Positions 9,389 through 19,879 of a stretch of 64,000 nt of DNA are shown here, piece after piece. Under the pieces are notes generated by a model. It saw only the letters and a list, made by a program, of their open reading frames with translations, was not told the origin of the DNA and made no database searches. This DNA comes from Deltaproteobacteria bacterium (GTDB taxonomy: Bacteria; Myxococcota_A; Polyangia; Polyangiales; Polyangiaceae). The stretch lies in NCBI GenBank assembly GCA_016875405.1, contig VGRJ01000015.1:1-64000 (forward strand). The letters run 5' to 3'. Every line of letters starts with the position of its first letter. Position 1 is the stretch's first letter. The position numbers and the translations under genes are program-made.

Positions 9389-11803
9389 ATGGTGGCAGAC
9401 GGTTCGAGCCGCCCGCGTGCGTTGCCGGTCGCGGCGGCGCTCGTCGGTGCCTCCGGCGCGCTGGTAGAGCTCGCCGCCTATCGCCTCGACGCGGCGGTCT
9501 ACGGCTGGGGGTACGCACGCCTCGTCGCGGCCGTGGCGGCGGGGCTCGGAGGCCTCGTGGCTGCCTGGATCGGAGCGCGCGCGTCACGTGATGACGATCC
9601 AGGTTCGGGCCTCGAGCGCGGGGCGACGTCGTCGGGCGCGGCCGCCGTCTCGTGCGCACTGGCGGCCATCGCGCTCACCTGGAGCAGTCAGCGCATGCTC
9701 CGCCCGGACGGCATGCTCGTCGCGATGCTGGTGCCGCTGGCCGCGTGGACTGCGTTCGGCGCGTCGACGGGCGTTGCGATCGGGGCGCTCCTGCGCCACG
9801 AGCCGCGACGCGTGGGGCGTCAGCTCTTCGCGGTGGGCCTCGGGGCCGCGGTCGGGGGGCTCTTCACCCCGGCGGCGCTCGCGCTTGGGTGCCCGCGCAC
9901 GCTCCTCGTCGCTGCATTTTTGTTCGCGGGTGCGGCGTGGTCCTTCGCCCGCGCGACTGGCGTCCGTCGTCATCGCGCGGTGCTGCTCACGATCCCGCTC
10001 GCGTTGCTCTCTCTCTCGCTGGGAGACATTCGTTACCCGTGGCTGAAGGTCCGCACCGACGTGGGGCGAAAGGGCAGGGTTGGCCTCGCGACCTGGACCC
10101 ATGCCGGTCTCTTCCAGGTCGACCAGGGGAAGGCGGGCGGGCTCGCGTACACCGTCGACCGCAGCCCCGCAGGCACGCTCTCGCTCGAGGACAAAGGCCG
10201 CAAGCGTCAGGCGTTCGAGCTTTCGGACATGGCCTATTTTGGGGGCGGGGCGAAGGGTGCCGCGCTGATCGTGGAGTCGGGCGGCGGCCGTGAGGTGCGC
10301 GAGGCGAGGGACGCCGGGCACTCGCAGGTCGACGTGGTCGAGCGGACCGCAGGGTTCACGCGTGCGGTGGCGCATGAGTTCGGGGCGGAGTGGCGCGGGG
10401 TACGCTCGCCCGAGGTGACGTTCGCCTTCGGTTCGGCGGCGACGGCCAACCCCGCGAACGAGGCCGCCTACGAGCGCATCGTCGTCGTCGGCGAGCCGCG
10501 ACTCGAGCCTCTCGCGTCTCGCTTCGTCTCAGACGACCATCGCGCGGTCTCGGTCGAGTCGCTCCGAGCGTACGTCGGCCGGCTCGCGGAGCCCCGGGGA
10601 ACCTTGCTCGTCCGCGGGCCGAAGGACGCGCTGCCGGACCTCCTCGCGACCCTCGCCGCCGCGGCGCCTCAAGGGATAGGCTCGCTCGTGGGGCGCCTCA
10701 TCGTTTGCTCCGAGCGCAAGGACGACGGGGCGACCGGCGCGCTCTTCTTGATGGGGGAGATGCGCGGGGCCGAGCTTGCGAGCGCGGAGAAAAGCTGCAA
10801 GCGCAAGGGCCTCACGGTCGAGCTCACGACCGCGTCGTCGCGCAGGGATGAGCGCGACGCCGAGGCGAAGCCCGGCCCCGAGGAGCGGCTACGTGAGCTC
10901 GTCGCGCGCGGTCGGGTGGTCACCGAAGACCGCCCGTTCCTCGGCGAAGCCCCCACGGTTGCCGGGATGCGCGCGGCGGCGCGTGAGTCGCTGAAGGCTC
11001 TCCGGACGGCCGAGGCCCCGCGTGGCAAGGCGAAGGGGCGCGACGCGGCCGACAAGGAGAAGGACAAGAACGGCGGCGAGGCGGGGAAGCCGCCGGCCGT
11101 CGAGTCGCCGCGGCAGAGCGGGCTCGGCATCGCGACGTCGGCAGCCGCGCTCGTGCTCGTTGCTTGGGTCCTCGCCTTGTTCGCGCCGTTCGCGTCTGGT
11201 CGACCCTCGACGTCGCTGCTCGGGCTGCGGGTCGGCGTTCCGCTTCAGGCCGTGGGCCTCGGCATTGCGACGCTCGCGGTTGGGGATGTCGCGACGCGGC
11301 TCCTCGGTGGCCTCGACGCCGGGCACGCCGTCGTGGTCCCGACATGGACGCTCACGGTCGCCGCGGGAGCGCTCCTCGCCGACGTTGCGCGGGAGTCGTC
11401 TCTCCCGAGGTGGCTCACCGCTTCCGCGCTCGTGGGCGTGCTCGTCCTCGTGGCGCTCGGATCCGGCGCGAGCGTCATCGGGAGCGTGTCGAGCGCGGGC
11501 GTCGCGGCGCGCTACGGCGTGGCCTTCTTCGTCCTCCTCGTCGGAGGCGGCGCGTGCGGACTGCCGCTGGGTCTCGCGATGCGCCTCGCATCTCACCGGG
11601 GGCCTGCACCCGCGGCCTGGGGCTGGGGCGCGCACTTGGTCGGGGTCGCGACGGGTCTTGCGATCGGTCAAGTTGCCGTGCGCGCGCTCGGGGTCGGCTC
11701 GCTGGCGTTGCTCGGGGCGAGCCTCCTCGGCGTGGGCGCGCTCATGGCGGCGGCGGCGTGGCTGCGCGGCGGCGCAACGGCCGGCGCGGTCAGCGGCGCC
11801 TGA
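9389..11803 (+). CDS. Polytopic membrane protein with spermidine-synthase-like soluble domain
   Basis: This protein of about 804 residues is read from ATG 9389; upstream in-frame sequence overlaps the divergent lipoprotein and is not conserved-looking. About seven hydrophobic helices (first ALPVAAALVGASGALVELAA) precede a soluble domain, and about seven more follow it (for example LALLGASLLGVGALMAAAAW). The soluble part has the nucleotide-binding pattern of spermidine synthases, ALIVESGGGREVREARDAGH followed by VDVVE, and ends in GTLLVRGP. The membrane-SpeE-membrane layout matches fused spermidine-synthase-like membrane proteins. The acidic residues that bind polyamine are not obvious, and a Lys/Asp-rich loop (KAKGRDAADKEKDKNGG) separates the halves. 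The substrate is unknown. The 3' end overlaps murJ, transcribed convergently, by 14 bp. Confidence 0.7.
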   Translation: MVADGSSRPRALPVAAALVGASGALVELAAYRLDAAVYGWGYARLVAAVAAGLGGLVAAWIGARASRDDDPGSGLERGATSSGAAAVSCALAAIALTWSSQRMLRPDGMLVAMLVPLAAWTAFGASTGVAIGALLRHEPRRVGRQLFAVGLGAAVGGLFTPAALALGCPRTLLVAAFLFAGAAWSFARATGVRRHRAVLLTIPLALLSLSLGDIRYPWLKVRTDVGRKGRVGLATWTHAGLFQVDQGKAGGLAYTVDRSPAGTLSLEDKGRKRQAFELSDMAYFGGGAKGAALIVESGGGREVREARDAGHSQVDVVERTAGFTRAVAHEFGAEWRGVRSPEVTFAFGSAATANPANEAAYERIVVVGEPRLEPLASRFVSDDHRAVSVESLRAYVGRLAEPRGTLLVRGPKDALPDLLATLAAAAPQGIGSLVGRLIVCSERKDDGATGALFLMGEMRGAELASAEKSCKRKGLTVELTTASSRRDERDAEAKPGPEERLRELVARGRVVTEDRPFLGEAPTVAGMRAAARESLKALRTAEAPRGKAKGRDAADKEKDKNGGEAGKPPAVESPRQSGLGIATSAAALVLVAWVLALFAPFASGRPSTSLLGLRVGVPLQAVGLGIATLAVGDVATRLLGGLDAGHAVVVPTWTLTVAAGALLADVARESSLPRWLTASALVGVLVLVALGSGASVIGSVSSAGVAARYGVAFFVLLVGGGACGLPLGLAMRLASHRGPAPAAWGWGAHLVGVATGLAIGQVAVRALGVGSLALLGASLLGVGALMAAAAWLRGGATAGAVSGA

Positions 11804-13370
11804 GACGTCGGACGAGGCGCGTCGGATCGACGAGCCGCAGCCCTGCCGCGGCGGCGACGTACACGAGCCCGGTGGTGGCAAGGCTCGCGAGCGCGAGGAG
11901 CGGCGTCGACTCTCGCCCGGCGAGCAGGCGACGCGCGGCGAGCGCTGGCGCGGCGGTCGCGCACGCGAGCAGCACGAGGCGACGCCAGGGCAGCGCACGG
12001 AGCCCGAGGCCGTCGAGCTCGCTCGCGAGCGAGCGTCCCAGCAGCGAGGCTTCGACCCAGGCCGCGGCGACCGCCCCCGCGACGACGCCCGCCATGCCGA
12101 GAGGGCCCATCAGCGTGAGCGCCAGCGCGGTGCTGACCGCGACGCGAACGAGCGCAAGGCGCGCCGGGGTTCGCGTGTCGCCGAGTGCGTAGAACGTGGT
12201 CGCGAACAGGCGCCCCGACGCGTTTCCGAGGAGCGCGAGCCCATACACGGCGACTGCCGCGGCGACGCGCTCGACCGAGTCGCGATCGAAGCGACCCGTC
12301 CTGAAGAGGACGGCGACGAGCGCCTCCCCCGACAGCGTCAGGACGACCACCGCGGGGATCGCGAGCACCGTGACGCGCTCGAGGCTCGCCGCGAGGCGCT
12401 CGCGGAGGCGCGCGTTGCGGGCATCGCGGCTCCCTTCGCCCATCTCGGCCGCCATCTCCGGCAGCGAGGCTGCTGCCTCGCCCGTCCCGAGGATGCTCAT
12501 CGGAAGCAGGTAGACCGTCTGCGCGTAGTTGAACGCCGAGACCGCGCTGTCGCCAAGGAAGCTCACGAGCAAGGTGTCGACGAGGCCGGAGAGCTGGATG
12601 ACGCCACGGCCGAGCAGCACGCTCGGAAACCGCCGCACGGCCTCCCGGAGCTCCGGGTCCGCGAAATCGAACGACGGGCGTAGGGTCCCCGTGAACCGAC
12701 GTGCCCTCCGGAGCAAGACGACGAGCACCAGCGCCGCCCCGAGCAGCGCACCGAGCGCGAGCGCGCGCGCGAGTCCTGCCTCGCCGACATGCAACGAACC
12801 GGCAACGAGAATCGCGGCGATTTGCGCTACGCTCCACAGCACGGGTGCGGCGTAGGGCAAGAAGAACTCGCGGTGTGAGTTGAGGACGCCGAGCGCCCAG
12901 GCGCCGACGACGAGGAGCCCGGTCATCGGAAAGAGCAGCCGTACTTGCTCGACCGTGAGCGACAGCTTCTCGCCCGAAAATCCCGCCGCGAGGGCCTGGG
13001 TGAGCGCGCGCGCACCGAGGACACCGAGCAGCGTCACCGACCCTACGGCGAGGAGCAGCGCACCAAGCGCGCGCATCGCGAAGGCCCGAGCGTCGTCCTC
13101 GCGCCCGCTCCCTCGAAGGCGCGCGTAACCTGGGATGAAGGTCGCGCTCAGGGTGCCCTCGCCGAGCAGGTTCTGCGCGAGGTTGCCGATTCGGAAGGAC
13201 GCCGCGACGATGTCCGCGACCGCCGACGTCCCGAGGTAGTGCGCCGCGACGCGTTGTCGTACCAGCCCGACGAGCCGCGACAGGACGATTGCGACGGTCA
13301 CCACCGCCGCCGACCGCGAACCGCTCGTGCGCGCCTCAGACACGCCCCGTTCTCGCGCGATCGCCCGCAT
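11790..13370 (-). CDS. murJ: MurJ (MviN), lipid II flippase
   Basis: MurJ moves lipid-linked peptidoglycan precursor across the inner membrane. The 526-residue product has the family's opening ([10 protein letters not shown]-type motif, here [20 protein letters not shown]), then [21 protein letters not shown] and [12 protein letters not shown], and about 14 hydrophobic helices. Other typical stretches are [40 protein letters not shown] and [20 protein letters not shown]. The length is normal. The start ATG 13370 lies only 64 bp from the divergently transcribed transketolase gene. Confidence 0.95.
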   Translation of the reverse strand: MRAIARERGVSEARTSGSRSAAVVTVAIVLSRLVGLVRQRVAAHYLGTSAVADIVAASFRIGNLAQNLLGEGTLSATFIPGYARLRGSGREDDARAFAMRALGALLLAVGSVTLLGVLGARALTQALAAGFSGEKLSLTVEQVRLLFPMTGLLVVGAWALGVLNSHREFFLPYAAPVLWSVAQIAAILVAGSLHVGEAGLARALALGALLGAALVLVVLLRRARRFTGTLRPSFDFADPELREAVRRFPSVLLGRGVIQLSGLVDTLLVSFLGDSAVSAFNYAQTVYLLPMSILGTGEAAASLPEMAAEMGEGSRDARNARLRERLAASLERVTVLAIPAVVVLTLSGEALVAVLFRTGRFDRDSVERVAAAVAVYGLALLGNASGRLFATTFYALGDTRTPARLALVRVAVSTALALTLMGPLGMAGVVAGAVAAAWVEASLLGRSLASELDGLGLRALPWRRLVLLACATAAPALAARRLLAGRESTPLLALASLATTGLVYVAAAAGLRLVDPTRLVRRLRRR

Positions 13371-13434
13371 CTGGACAAGTCATCCGAGGTCCGAAAGCCC
13401 TTCCGGCGCTCGCCGACTTCGCGTACGGGACGCC

Positions 13435-15429
13435 ATGCTGAACGCTCTCGACCCGACGCTCGTCGACACCGCTGTGAAGACCATCCAGATGCTGTCCGTC
13501 GACGGCGTCGAGCGTGCGAACTCGGGGCACCCGGGTGCGCCCATGGGCCTCGCCTCGGTTGCCTTCGAGGTGTTCACCCACGCGCTGCGCTTCGATCCGA
13601 AGGAGCCGTCCTGGCCGAATCGCGACCGCTTCGTCCTCTCGTGCGGACATGCGTCAATGCTCCTCTACTCGCTCCTTCACTTGTCGGGTTACGACCTCTC
13701 GCTCGACGATCTCAAGAGCTTCCGTCAGTGGGGGAGTCGTACGCCCGGTCACCCCGAAGTTGGCGTCACGCCCGGCGTCGAGACGACGACCGGCCCGCTC
13801 GGGCAAGGCATCGCGACCGCCGTCGGGATGGCCGCGAGCCAGAAGATGCTCGCCGCGCGCTTCCCAACCGACCCGGAGCTCTTCGACGGGCGCGTCATCG
13901 GCATCGCGTCCGACGGCGACATGATGGAGGGGATCTCCGGTGAGGCGTCGAGCCTCGCGGGCCACCTCGGCCTCGACAACCTGATCTTTTTCTACGACGA
14001 CAACGGCATCACCATCGACGGCAAGACCGACCTCGCGTTCACCGAGGACGTTGGCAAGCGCTACGAGGCGTACGGCTGGTACGTGCAGCGCGTCGACGGC
14101 CACGAGCACGTCGCCATCCGCGAGGCCCTCGACCGCGCGCTCGCGGAGCCGTCGCGTCCCTCGCTCATCATCGCCAAGACCCACATCGGCAAGGGGTCGC
14201 CGAGCAAGCAGGACAAGTCGAGCGCGCACGGGGAGCCACTCGGCGCGAAGGAACTCGCCGCGACCAAGGCGGCGCTGGGCTGGGAGCACGAGCCGTTTCA
14301 CGTGCCCTCCGAGGTGCGGGCACTGTTCGCCGACGTGGTGGCGCGCGGCGTCGCGCGAAACGAGGCTTGGAAGGTTCGACGCGACGCACTCCTCGCTCGC
14401 GGCGGGGAGGAGGCGGCGCTCCTGCGGACCCTCCTCTCCGGCGAGACGCCTTCGGATTTGCTCGAGCGCCTCGTCGCCATCGTGCCGCCGGGCGAGAACG
14501 CGACGCGAATCAGCGGAGGGCTCGTTCAGCAAGAGGTCGCCAAGCACGTCCCCGGGCTCGTCGGCGGGTCGGCGGATCTGACCCCCTCGAACAAGACCTG
14601 GCTGAAGGACGCAGGCGTCGTGCAGCGCGGCGCGTTCGGCGGCCGGAACTTCCATTTCGGGATCCGCGAGCACGCGATGGGAGCGTTCGCGAACGGGCTC
14701 GCGCTCGGCGGCTCGTTCGTTCCCTACACATCGACGTTCCTCGTGTTCAGCGACTACATGCGGCCTGCGATCCGACTCGCGGCGCTCTCGCATCTCCGCT
14801 CGGTGTTCGTCTACACGCACGACAGCCTCTACCTCGGCGAGGACGGGCCGACGCACCAGCCGGTCGAGCACCTCTGGGCGCTCCGCGCGATCCCGAACGT
14901 GTTCGTGGTGCGACCTGCGGACTCGCTCGAGTGCGCGGCCGCCTGGACCCTCGCGGTCGAGCGAACGAGCGGCCCGACCGTGCTCGCGCTCACGCGACAG
15001 AACTTGCCGATGCTCGACCGTCCGTCCGGTTTCAAGCCGCGCGACATGCTGCGCGGGGCGTACGTGGTGAGCGAGGAGAGCGGTACGCTCGATGCCGTGG
15101 TGCTCGCGACCGGCTCGGAGGTCTCGGTCGCGGTCGCGGCAAAGCAGGCGCTCGGCGAGCGAGGGCGCGGGGTCCGGGTGGTCTCGGTGTTGTGCTGGGA
15201 GCAGTTCCAGCGCGAGGATTCGTCCTACCGTGACCGCGTGCTCCCGCGTGGCATCCGGCGCGCCTCCGTCGAGCTCGGGATCACCGGGCCGTGGCGCGGT
15301 ATCGTCGGAGACGACGGCCTCGCGCTGGGGCACGATGGCTTTGGGCACTCGGCTCCCTGGCAGGTGATCCGCGACAAGGTCGGCATGACCGGCGAGGCCG
15401 TGGCGTCGCGTCTCGCGTCCTGGCTCTGA
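13435..15429 (+). CDS. tkt: Transketolase
   Basis: Transketolase transfers two-carbon ketol units in the pentose phosphate and Calvin-type pathways using thiamine diphosphate (TPP). The 664-residue product shows the family motifs in order: [14 protein letters not shown] near the start, [14 protein letters not shown], the TPP motif [20 protein letters not shown] continuing to [15 protein letters not shown], the central [26 protein letters not shown], and [18 protein letters not shown]. The C-terminal regulatory domain ends SRLASWL. ATG 13435 is chosen because homology starts there; an in-frame upstream start at 13327 would overlap murJ. All catalytic His and Asp motifs appear intact. Confidence 0.97.
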   Translation: MLNALDPTLVDTAVKTIQMLSVDGVERANSGHPGAPMGLASVAFEVFTHALRFDPKEPSWPNRDRFVLSCGHASMLLYSLLHLSGYDLSLDDLKSFRQWGSRTPGHPEVGVTPGVETTTGPLGQGIATAVGMAASQKMLAARFPTDPELFDGRVIGIASDGDMMEGISGEASSLAGHLGLDNLIFFYDDNGITIDGKTDLAFTEDVGKRYEAYGWYVQRVDGHEHVAIREALDRALAEPSRPSLIIAKTHIGKGSPSKQDKSSAHGEPLGAKELAATKAALGWEHEPFHVPSEVRALFADVVARGVARNEAWKVRRDALLARGGEEAALLRTLLSGETPSDLLERLVAIVPPGENATRISGGLVQQEVAKHVPGLVGGSADLTPSNKTWLKDAGVVQRGAFGGRNFHFGIREHAMGAFANGLALGGSFVPYTSTFLVFSDYMRPAIRLAALSHLRSVFVYTHDSLYLGEDGPTHQPVEHLWALRAIPNVFVVRPADSLECAAAWTLAVERTSGPTVLALTRQNLPMLDRPSGFKPRDMLRGAYVVSEESGTLDAVVLATGSEVSVAVAAKQALGERGRGVRVVSVLCWEQFQREDSSYRDRVLPRGIRRASVELGITGPWRGIVGDDGLALGHDGFGHSAPWQVIRDKVGMTGEAVASRLASWL

Positions 15430-15488
15430 GGGGCGCTCGGCGCGGGGCAGCGCGCGCGTCGGTCTGTCGCGAGGACCCGCGCGTCGGT

Positions 15489-16988
15489 TCAGCGCCGCAT
15501 GACGCGGTCGTCGAGCGCCGCGAGCGCAGCGTTGTAGCCACACATGCCGTGGGCGCCTGCGCCGGGGTGCGCGTACGACGAGCCGAGGTAGAGTCCCTCG
15601 ATCGGCGTTCGGTAGCGGAAGTACGGAAACGTTGGCCTGAAGATTAGCTGCTGCTCGATCTGCGCGGAGCCGCCGCCGAGGTCTCCGCCGATCAGGTTCT
15701 CGTTCGTCGCCTCGAGATCGGGTGGGGCAGAGATGTGTCGGGCGAGGATCCTTCCGCGGAAGCCTGGCGCGAGGCCTTCGATGCGGGCCTCGATCGCGTC
15801 GGCGAACGACTCGCGCTCCTTCGACCATGGGCGGTGCGACGGCACGCGCGAATAGCACCAGAGCGTGTGTTTTCCTTCGGGGGCGCGCGTCGGGTCGAGC
15901 AGGGACTGCTGCCCGAGGACGAGGTAGGGCCGGTCAGGGAGGTCGCCCGCACGCACCTGGCGAACGAAGCGCGTGAGGTCGTCGTTGTTCTCACCGGCGT
16001 GGACGACCGCGGCCCGCGCGCAGTCGGGATGGGACCACGGAACCGCACCGTCGAGCGCCCAGTCCACCTTGAAGGTCCCGAAGCCGTGCCGAAATCGCCG
16101 CATCGAGCCGATGACGCTGCTCGGGAGCTCGGACTCGGGGACGAGCTCGAGGAAGAGCCGGGGCGCCGCGACGTCCGCGACGACGATCCGAGCTTCGCGC
16201 TCGCCGCGCCCGGTCCGGACCCCGTGTGCGCGACCTCGCCGGACGATGATGCTCTCGACCCGCTCGCCGGTGACGACCTCGCCGCCCGCCTCGTTGAGCC
16301 GAGCGATGAGCGCGCGCGTGATGGCGCTGGTCCCGCCGCGCGGTACCGCGAACCCGTCGATCGACGCGAGCGCCGCGAGCATGAAGCCGACCGCCGCGCC
16401 GCAGTCGTCGTCGGGGCCTACGTCGGTGTGCAGCGCGAGCCCGGGCAACACACGGCGCGCAGCCTCGCTCGCGAAGCGACGCTCGGAGTAGCCGCGGCCG
16501 CTCGAGAGCCCGACCTCCGCGAGCCGCAAGAGATTGCCGACGCCGAACCGCCACGCTGCGCCCATCGGCACAGGCGGCGCGAGCAGCAGGTCGAGAAGCT
16601 TGGTTTTCACGCTCGACGCCCAAGTGGCGGCCTTGCGCCAGGCCGCGCCATCGCCGGCGAAGCAGGTCTCGAGGGCATAGAGATCACGCGTCAGGCTCGC
16701 GCAGGTCCCGTCAAGGGCGGGGTGCGCGCTCTCGAGGTCGCCGCGGCACCACTCGAGTCCGACCGCCTCGAGGTCGAGGCCTCGAAGGGCAGGGCTCGCG
16801 TTCGCGAACGGGAAGAACGCGGCGCCGAGGTCGTGCACGAAGCCTGGCCGCGTGAGCTCGCGCGACCGGACCGCTCCCCCAGGCTCGCGGTTGGCCTCGA
16901 GCACGGTCACCGACAGACCGGCCCGCGCGAGGTACGTCGCGGCAACGAGGCCGTTTGGGCCGGAACCGATGACGATGGCGTCGGTCAT
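15489..16988 (-). CDS. CrtI/PYROXD2-like FAD-dependent oxidoreductase
   Basis: The 499-residue product begins with a classic dinucleotide-binding fold (MTDAIVIGSGPNGLVAATYL then VTVLEANREPGGAV) and ends with the C-terminal FAD signature of phytoene-desaturase relatives (YLGSSYAHPGAGAHGMCGYN). The middle contains PRGGTSAITRALIARLNEAG, typical of this group. No carotenoid genes are nearby, and the closest-looking well-known group is the pyridine nucleotide-disulfide oxidoreductase domain 2 type, so carotenoid desaturation should not be assumed. ATG 16988 is preferred over longer in-frame starts because the fold begins at once. The start lies 8 nt downstream of the stop of the Yip1-like gene, so the two are likely one transcript. 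Confidence 0.85.
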   Translation of the reverse strand: MTDAIVIGSGPNGLVAATYLARAGLSVTVLEANREPGGAVRSRELTRPGFVHDLGAAFFPFANASPALRGLDLEAVGLEWCRGDLESAHPALDGTCASLTRDLYALETCFAGDGAAWRKAATWASSVKTKLLDLLLAPPVPMGAAWRFGVGNLLRLAEVGLSSGRGYSERRFASEAARRVLPGLALHTDVGPDDDCGAAVGFMLAALASIDGFAVPRGGTSAITRALIARLNEAGGEVVTGERVESIIVRRGRAHGVRTGRGEREARIVVADVAAPRLFLELVPESELPSSVIGSMRRFRHGFGTFKVDWALDGAVPWSHPDCARAAVVHAGENNDDLTRFVRQVRAGDLPDRPYLVLGQQSLLDPTRAPEGKHTLWCYSRVPSHRPWSKERESFADAIEARIEGLAPGFRGRILARHISAPPDLEATNENLIGGDLGGGSAQIEQQLIFRPTFPYFRYRTPIEGLYLGSSYAHPGAGAHGMCGYNAALAALDDRVMRR

Positions 16989-16996
16989 GGTGGCCT

Positions 16997-17773
16997 TCAG
17001 AGGCTTACCGCGGAGACGAGGCTCAGGATAGTCGAGAAGCCGGCGCAGCCGCAGCACGAGCAGACGACCGGCGCGCCGAGCGCCAGCAAGACTTTGCCTG
17101 CGCCGCATCGGTGCACCTCGTCGTAGGCGTCGATGTGCAGCTTCACCACGAGGATGAGCGTGACGAGCGAGCCGATGTACGGCACCACCGAAAACACCGA
17201 CGAGCCCGCCGACGCGTAGGCGTGCGCGCGGACCGTGTGGGCGTACGACCGGTCAGGTGGAACTCCGCCGAGCATCGCCAGAACGAGGTGATGGATCCCG
17301 CCGACGAGCCAGGGCAGGACGAAGCCGATGGTGGCTCCCCCGAGGGTCAGCCCGAGCCAACAAGCGGCGCCGAAGAGCCACACGCTGCCCGCGAGGAAGC
17401 CCGGCCCGCTCCAGGCGCCGAAGGGCACGGCGATGGCGGCGCCGATCAGACCGAGCAGCAGGAAGTACATCGCCCCCACCGCGAAGCCCATCAGCGCCCA
17501 GGTCACGGTGTGGAAGGTCACGGCGCTCATGGCGTCGTCGCTGGCCGCGACGCTCGCGTAAAACGACCGACCGCGCATCGTCGCGCCGAGCGTGCGCCAC
17601 CAACGCGAGAGCATGCCGCCGCTCGCCGACTCCCAGGCGATCCCGTCACGGGCGTCGGGCGGCTCGTGGTGCCAGCCCGGAGGCATGCCGGGCGGTGGGC
17701 CGAAGGCGCCCGGGATCCCGTAGCTGCTTGGACTCACCCCGACGGGCCGCTGCTCCGAACCGGCGTTCGACAT
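16997..17773 (-). CDS. Yip1-like polytopic membrane protein
   Basis: The 258-residue product has a Pro/Gly-rich cytoplasmic N-terminus (about 60 residues) and then five hydrophobic helices. Motifs such as WRRTLGATMRGRSFYASV-type entry (here WWRTLGATMRGRSFYASVAA), VGGIHHLVLAMLGG and YASAGSSVFSVVPYIGSLVT are typical of bacterial Yip1-domain proteins. A CSCCGCAGFS cysteine cluster sits in the last helix, which is unusual. The gene immediately precedes the FAD oxidoreductase with 8 nt between them, so the two are probably co-expressed. The function is unknown. Confidence 0.7.
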   Translation of the reverse strand: MSNAGSEQRPVGVSPSSYGIPGAFGPPPGMPPGWHHEPPDARDGIAWESASGGMLSRWWRTLGATMRGRSFYASVAASDDAMSAVTFHTVTWALMGFAVGAMYFLLLGLIGAAIAVPFGAWSGPGFLAGSVWLFGAACWLGLTLGGATIGFVLPWLVGGIHHLVLAMLGGVPPDRSYAHTVRAHAYASAGSSVFSVVPYIGSLVTLILVVKLHIDAYDEVHRCGAGKVLLALGAPVVCSCCGCAGFSTILSLVSAVSL

Positions 17774-17855
17774 CCTGGGACCTCACGACGTGTCGCGCGA
17801 GGCACGTCCCTGACCGCCCCATGCCCGCGCGCATCGATGGCGCGGGCGTCGCCGG

Positions 17856-19877
17856 TCAGAACATGCCCACAGGGCCGATGAACGGCGCCAGCACGGTGCC
17901 CGCCGTCGGGACCATGAACATCGCCTTCACTTCGACGTTGATGCCGAAGTTCTCGTGGACCGGGAAGATCGCGCCGAGGCCGACTGGGACGAAGTTGAGC
18001 CCGGTGATCTGATAGGCGTCGACCTGCCGACGCTCGTGCGGCGCGGTCACGCCGTTGCACGGGCCCGGGGCGGTCGCCGGGAGGCCGCCCGACTGGGCGA
18101 GGTCACACACGTCGATGCTGACGCCGGCGTTGACTTGACCGACGCCAAATCCGCTAAAGACGTACGGGCGTGGCTCGTAGAGCGAGCCTGCCGACGACAG
18201 GCTCTCGAGCGGGAACCACTTCAGCTGAAGCTCGGCGTGCGCAGGCAAGAAGTCGAGCGCGCTGGGCTTTCGGAACGCGCAGCTCGGGTCCTCCTGGCAC
18301 TTCTGGTAGCGCTCCTCGACATCACCGATGCTGGGCGAGCCTCCGAAGGCGTAGCCGAGCCGTGCGCCCGCCACGAAGCCGTGGAGGCTGTCGCTCACCG
18401 TGCCAAAGTTGAAGTCGTAACCGACGAGGAGCCGCGCGCCTCCGACCGCGCCGCCGCCGAGGACCTGGTTCGCCGCGCCCTTGAAGGGGCGGCCGATGAA
18501 TTCGCCACCATCGTTCGGCAGAAAGCAGCTGAAGTTCTCGAGCGGGGCGGTAAAGGTGCTCCCGTCGTACGACCCGCACACGTCGTTGGCGCTCGCGAGG
18601 AACAGCACATCGAGCTGAAGCCCCGCGGTGACGAGGTGATTCGCGAGCGGCGGCCCCGCAGCGCCGCTGTCTCGTTTCGTCTCGCCGGCGGTTGACCCGC
18701 CATCCGAGCTCGAGCCGGACGACTCGCCTTGCTCGCAGCTTCCGTTCAGGCAAACGAACCCCGACTTGCACTCGGCGGTGTTCTCGCAGGTCGCCCCCCA
18801 GCCCTTGCCGTCGCGCTCCGCGCCGGACTTGCTGCCCTTGCAGCCGGGGAAGTCGGGCGGGCACTCGACGGACGAGCACTTCTCGGGAGCCTTCTCACCG
18901 GGCAGGGCCGGCTGATCGCCGCTGATCTTGTTCTTGATCGAGACCTCGAGCGGCGCCTTGGCGCTGCCCGCCTGCGCGACCGGCTCACCGTCCTTGTCTT
19001 TCAGGAAGATGTAGAGCTTGAGCTTGCCGGTCGTGGTCGTCTGCGCGCAGGGGATCTCGGCGCCGAAGCCGCCCTCGACCTTGCGCATGCCGAGCGCGAG
19101 CCACTTGGTCTCACCGAACGGCTTGTAGCGGAGCTTCGCGCTCACGGCACCGAGCCCCTCGTCGACCGGGATGAAGATCGGCAGCGGGGTGTTGACCTGC
19201 GCTTCGCTGGGCGCCTTCCAGTCGACGGAGCCGCTCGCTGAAGCCGCGTCCTCCGACTCCTCGTCCGACTTTGGCTTCTTGGGCGGAGCCTCCTCCTCCG
19301 TCGCCTCCGCCGCAGGCTCGCTCGCCTCCTCGGTTGCCTCGGCAGGCTTCTTTTTCTTCTTCTTTTTCTTCTTCGGCGCGTCTTCGGTCTCGGTCGACTC
19401 GCTGGACGCCTCCTCTGCCCCGGCTGGCTTCTTCGGGGACGCCTCGGCCTCCTCGTCGGCGCCGCCGCCCGCGCTCTTCTTCGCGGCCTCGAAGAGCTTG
19501 CGGAGCTCGTCGGTGAAGTAAAGGTCGAGCGGCTTGGCGTTCTTGTCGGCCTTGAACGCCTTCTCGAACGCGGCCTTCGCCGCCTTGGTGCCGCCCTTGC
19601 CGGCGCCGTTCACGACCGCGAGCGCGACGTACAGCTTGCCGAGCAGCTGCTTGTTGCACTTCTTGCCGCACTGCTTGACCGCCTTGTTCAGCTTCGCCGC
19701 GGCGTCGTCGAACTTGGTGTTCAAGTAGTCGTTGTCCATCGCGTCGTCGTAGAGCGACTGCGCTTGCTCCTCCTGCGCGAAGGAGCGGGCGGGCACGACG
19801 GTCACGGCGGCCGCAGCGAGGAGCGCCGCAGCAAGCGTGGACTTGAAGGACTTGCGGGAGTGCGGGCGGGGCGACAT
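17856..19877 (-). CDS. Large outer-membrane protein with acidic/lysine-rich linker and C-terminal beta-barrel
   Basis: A 673-residue exported protein; ATG 19877 lies 2 nt after the OmpA gene's stop, so the pair is coupled. In order: signal peptide (AAALLAAAAVTVVPARSFA); a helical region of about 110 residues with the pair CGKKCNK; a low-complexity linker of Glu, Ala and Lys including a run of nine Lys; an Ig-like module (about 205-310, NTPLPIFIPVDEGLGAVSAK); a small Cys-rich segment (CPPDFPGC, then CENTAECKSGFVCLNGSC); and a C-terminal half with alternating hydrophobic strands ending in Phe, as expected of a barrel recognised by BamA. No recognised family name. Its operon with two peptidoglycan-associated-type lipoproteins suggests a role in cell-envelope structure. 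Confidence 0.75.
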   Translation of the reverse strand: MSPRPHSRKSFKSTLAAALLAAAAVTVVPARSFAQEEQAQSLYDDAMDNDYLNTKFDDAAAKLNKAVKQCGKKCNKQLLGKLYVALAVVNGAGKGGTKAAKAAFEKAFKADKNAKPLDLYFTDELRKLFEAAKKSAGGGADEEAEASPKKPAGAEEASSESTETEDAPKKKKKKKKKPAEATEEASEPAAEATEEEAPPKKPKSDEESEDAASASGSVDWKAPSEAQVNTPLPIFIPVDEGLGAVSAKLRYKPFGETKWLALGMRKVEGGFGAEIPCAQTTTTGKLKLYIFLKDKDGEPVAQAGSAKAPLEVSIKNKISGDQPALPGEKAPEKCSSVECPPDFPGCKGSKSGAERDGKGWGATCENTAECKSGFVCLNGSCEQGESSGSSSDGGSTAGETKRDSGAAGPPLANHLVTAGLQLDVLFLASANDVCGSYDGSTFTAPLENFSCFLPNDGGEFIGRPFKGAANQVLGGGAVGGARLLVGYDFNFGTVSDSLHGFVAGARLGYAFGGSPSIGDVEERYQKCQEDPSCAFRKPSALDFLPAHAELQLKWFPLESLSSAGSLYEPRPYVFSGFGVGQVNAGVSIDVCDLAQSGGLPATAPGPCNGVTAPHERRQVDAYQITGLNFVPVGLGAIFPVHENFGINVEVKAMFMVPTAGTVLAPFIGPVGMF

Positions 19878-19879
19878 CG

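Noticed and set aside
13654-15858. Minus-strand open frame of 734 codons
   Set aside because: Antisense to transketolase, which has complete catalytic motifs.
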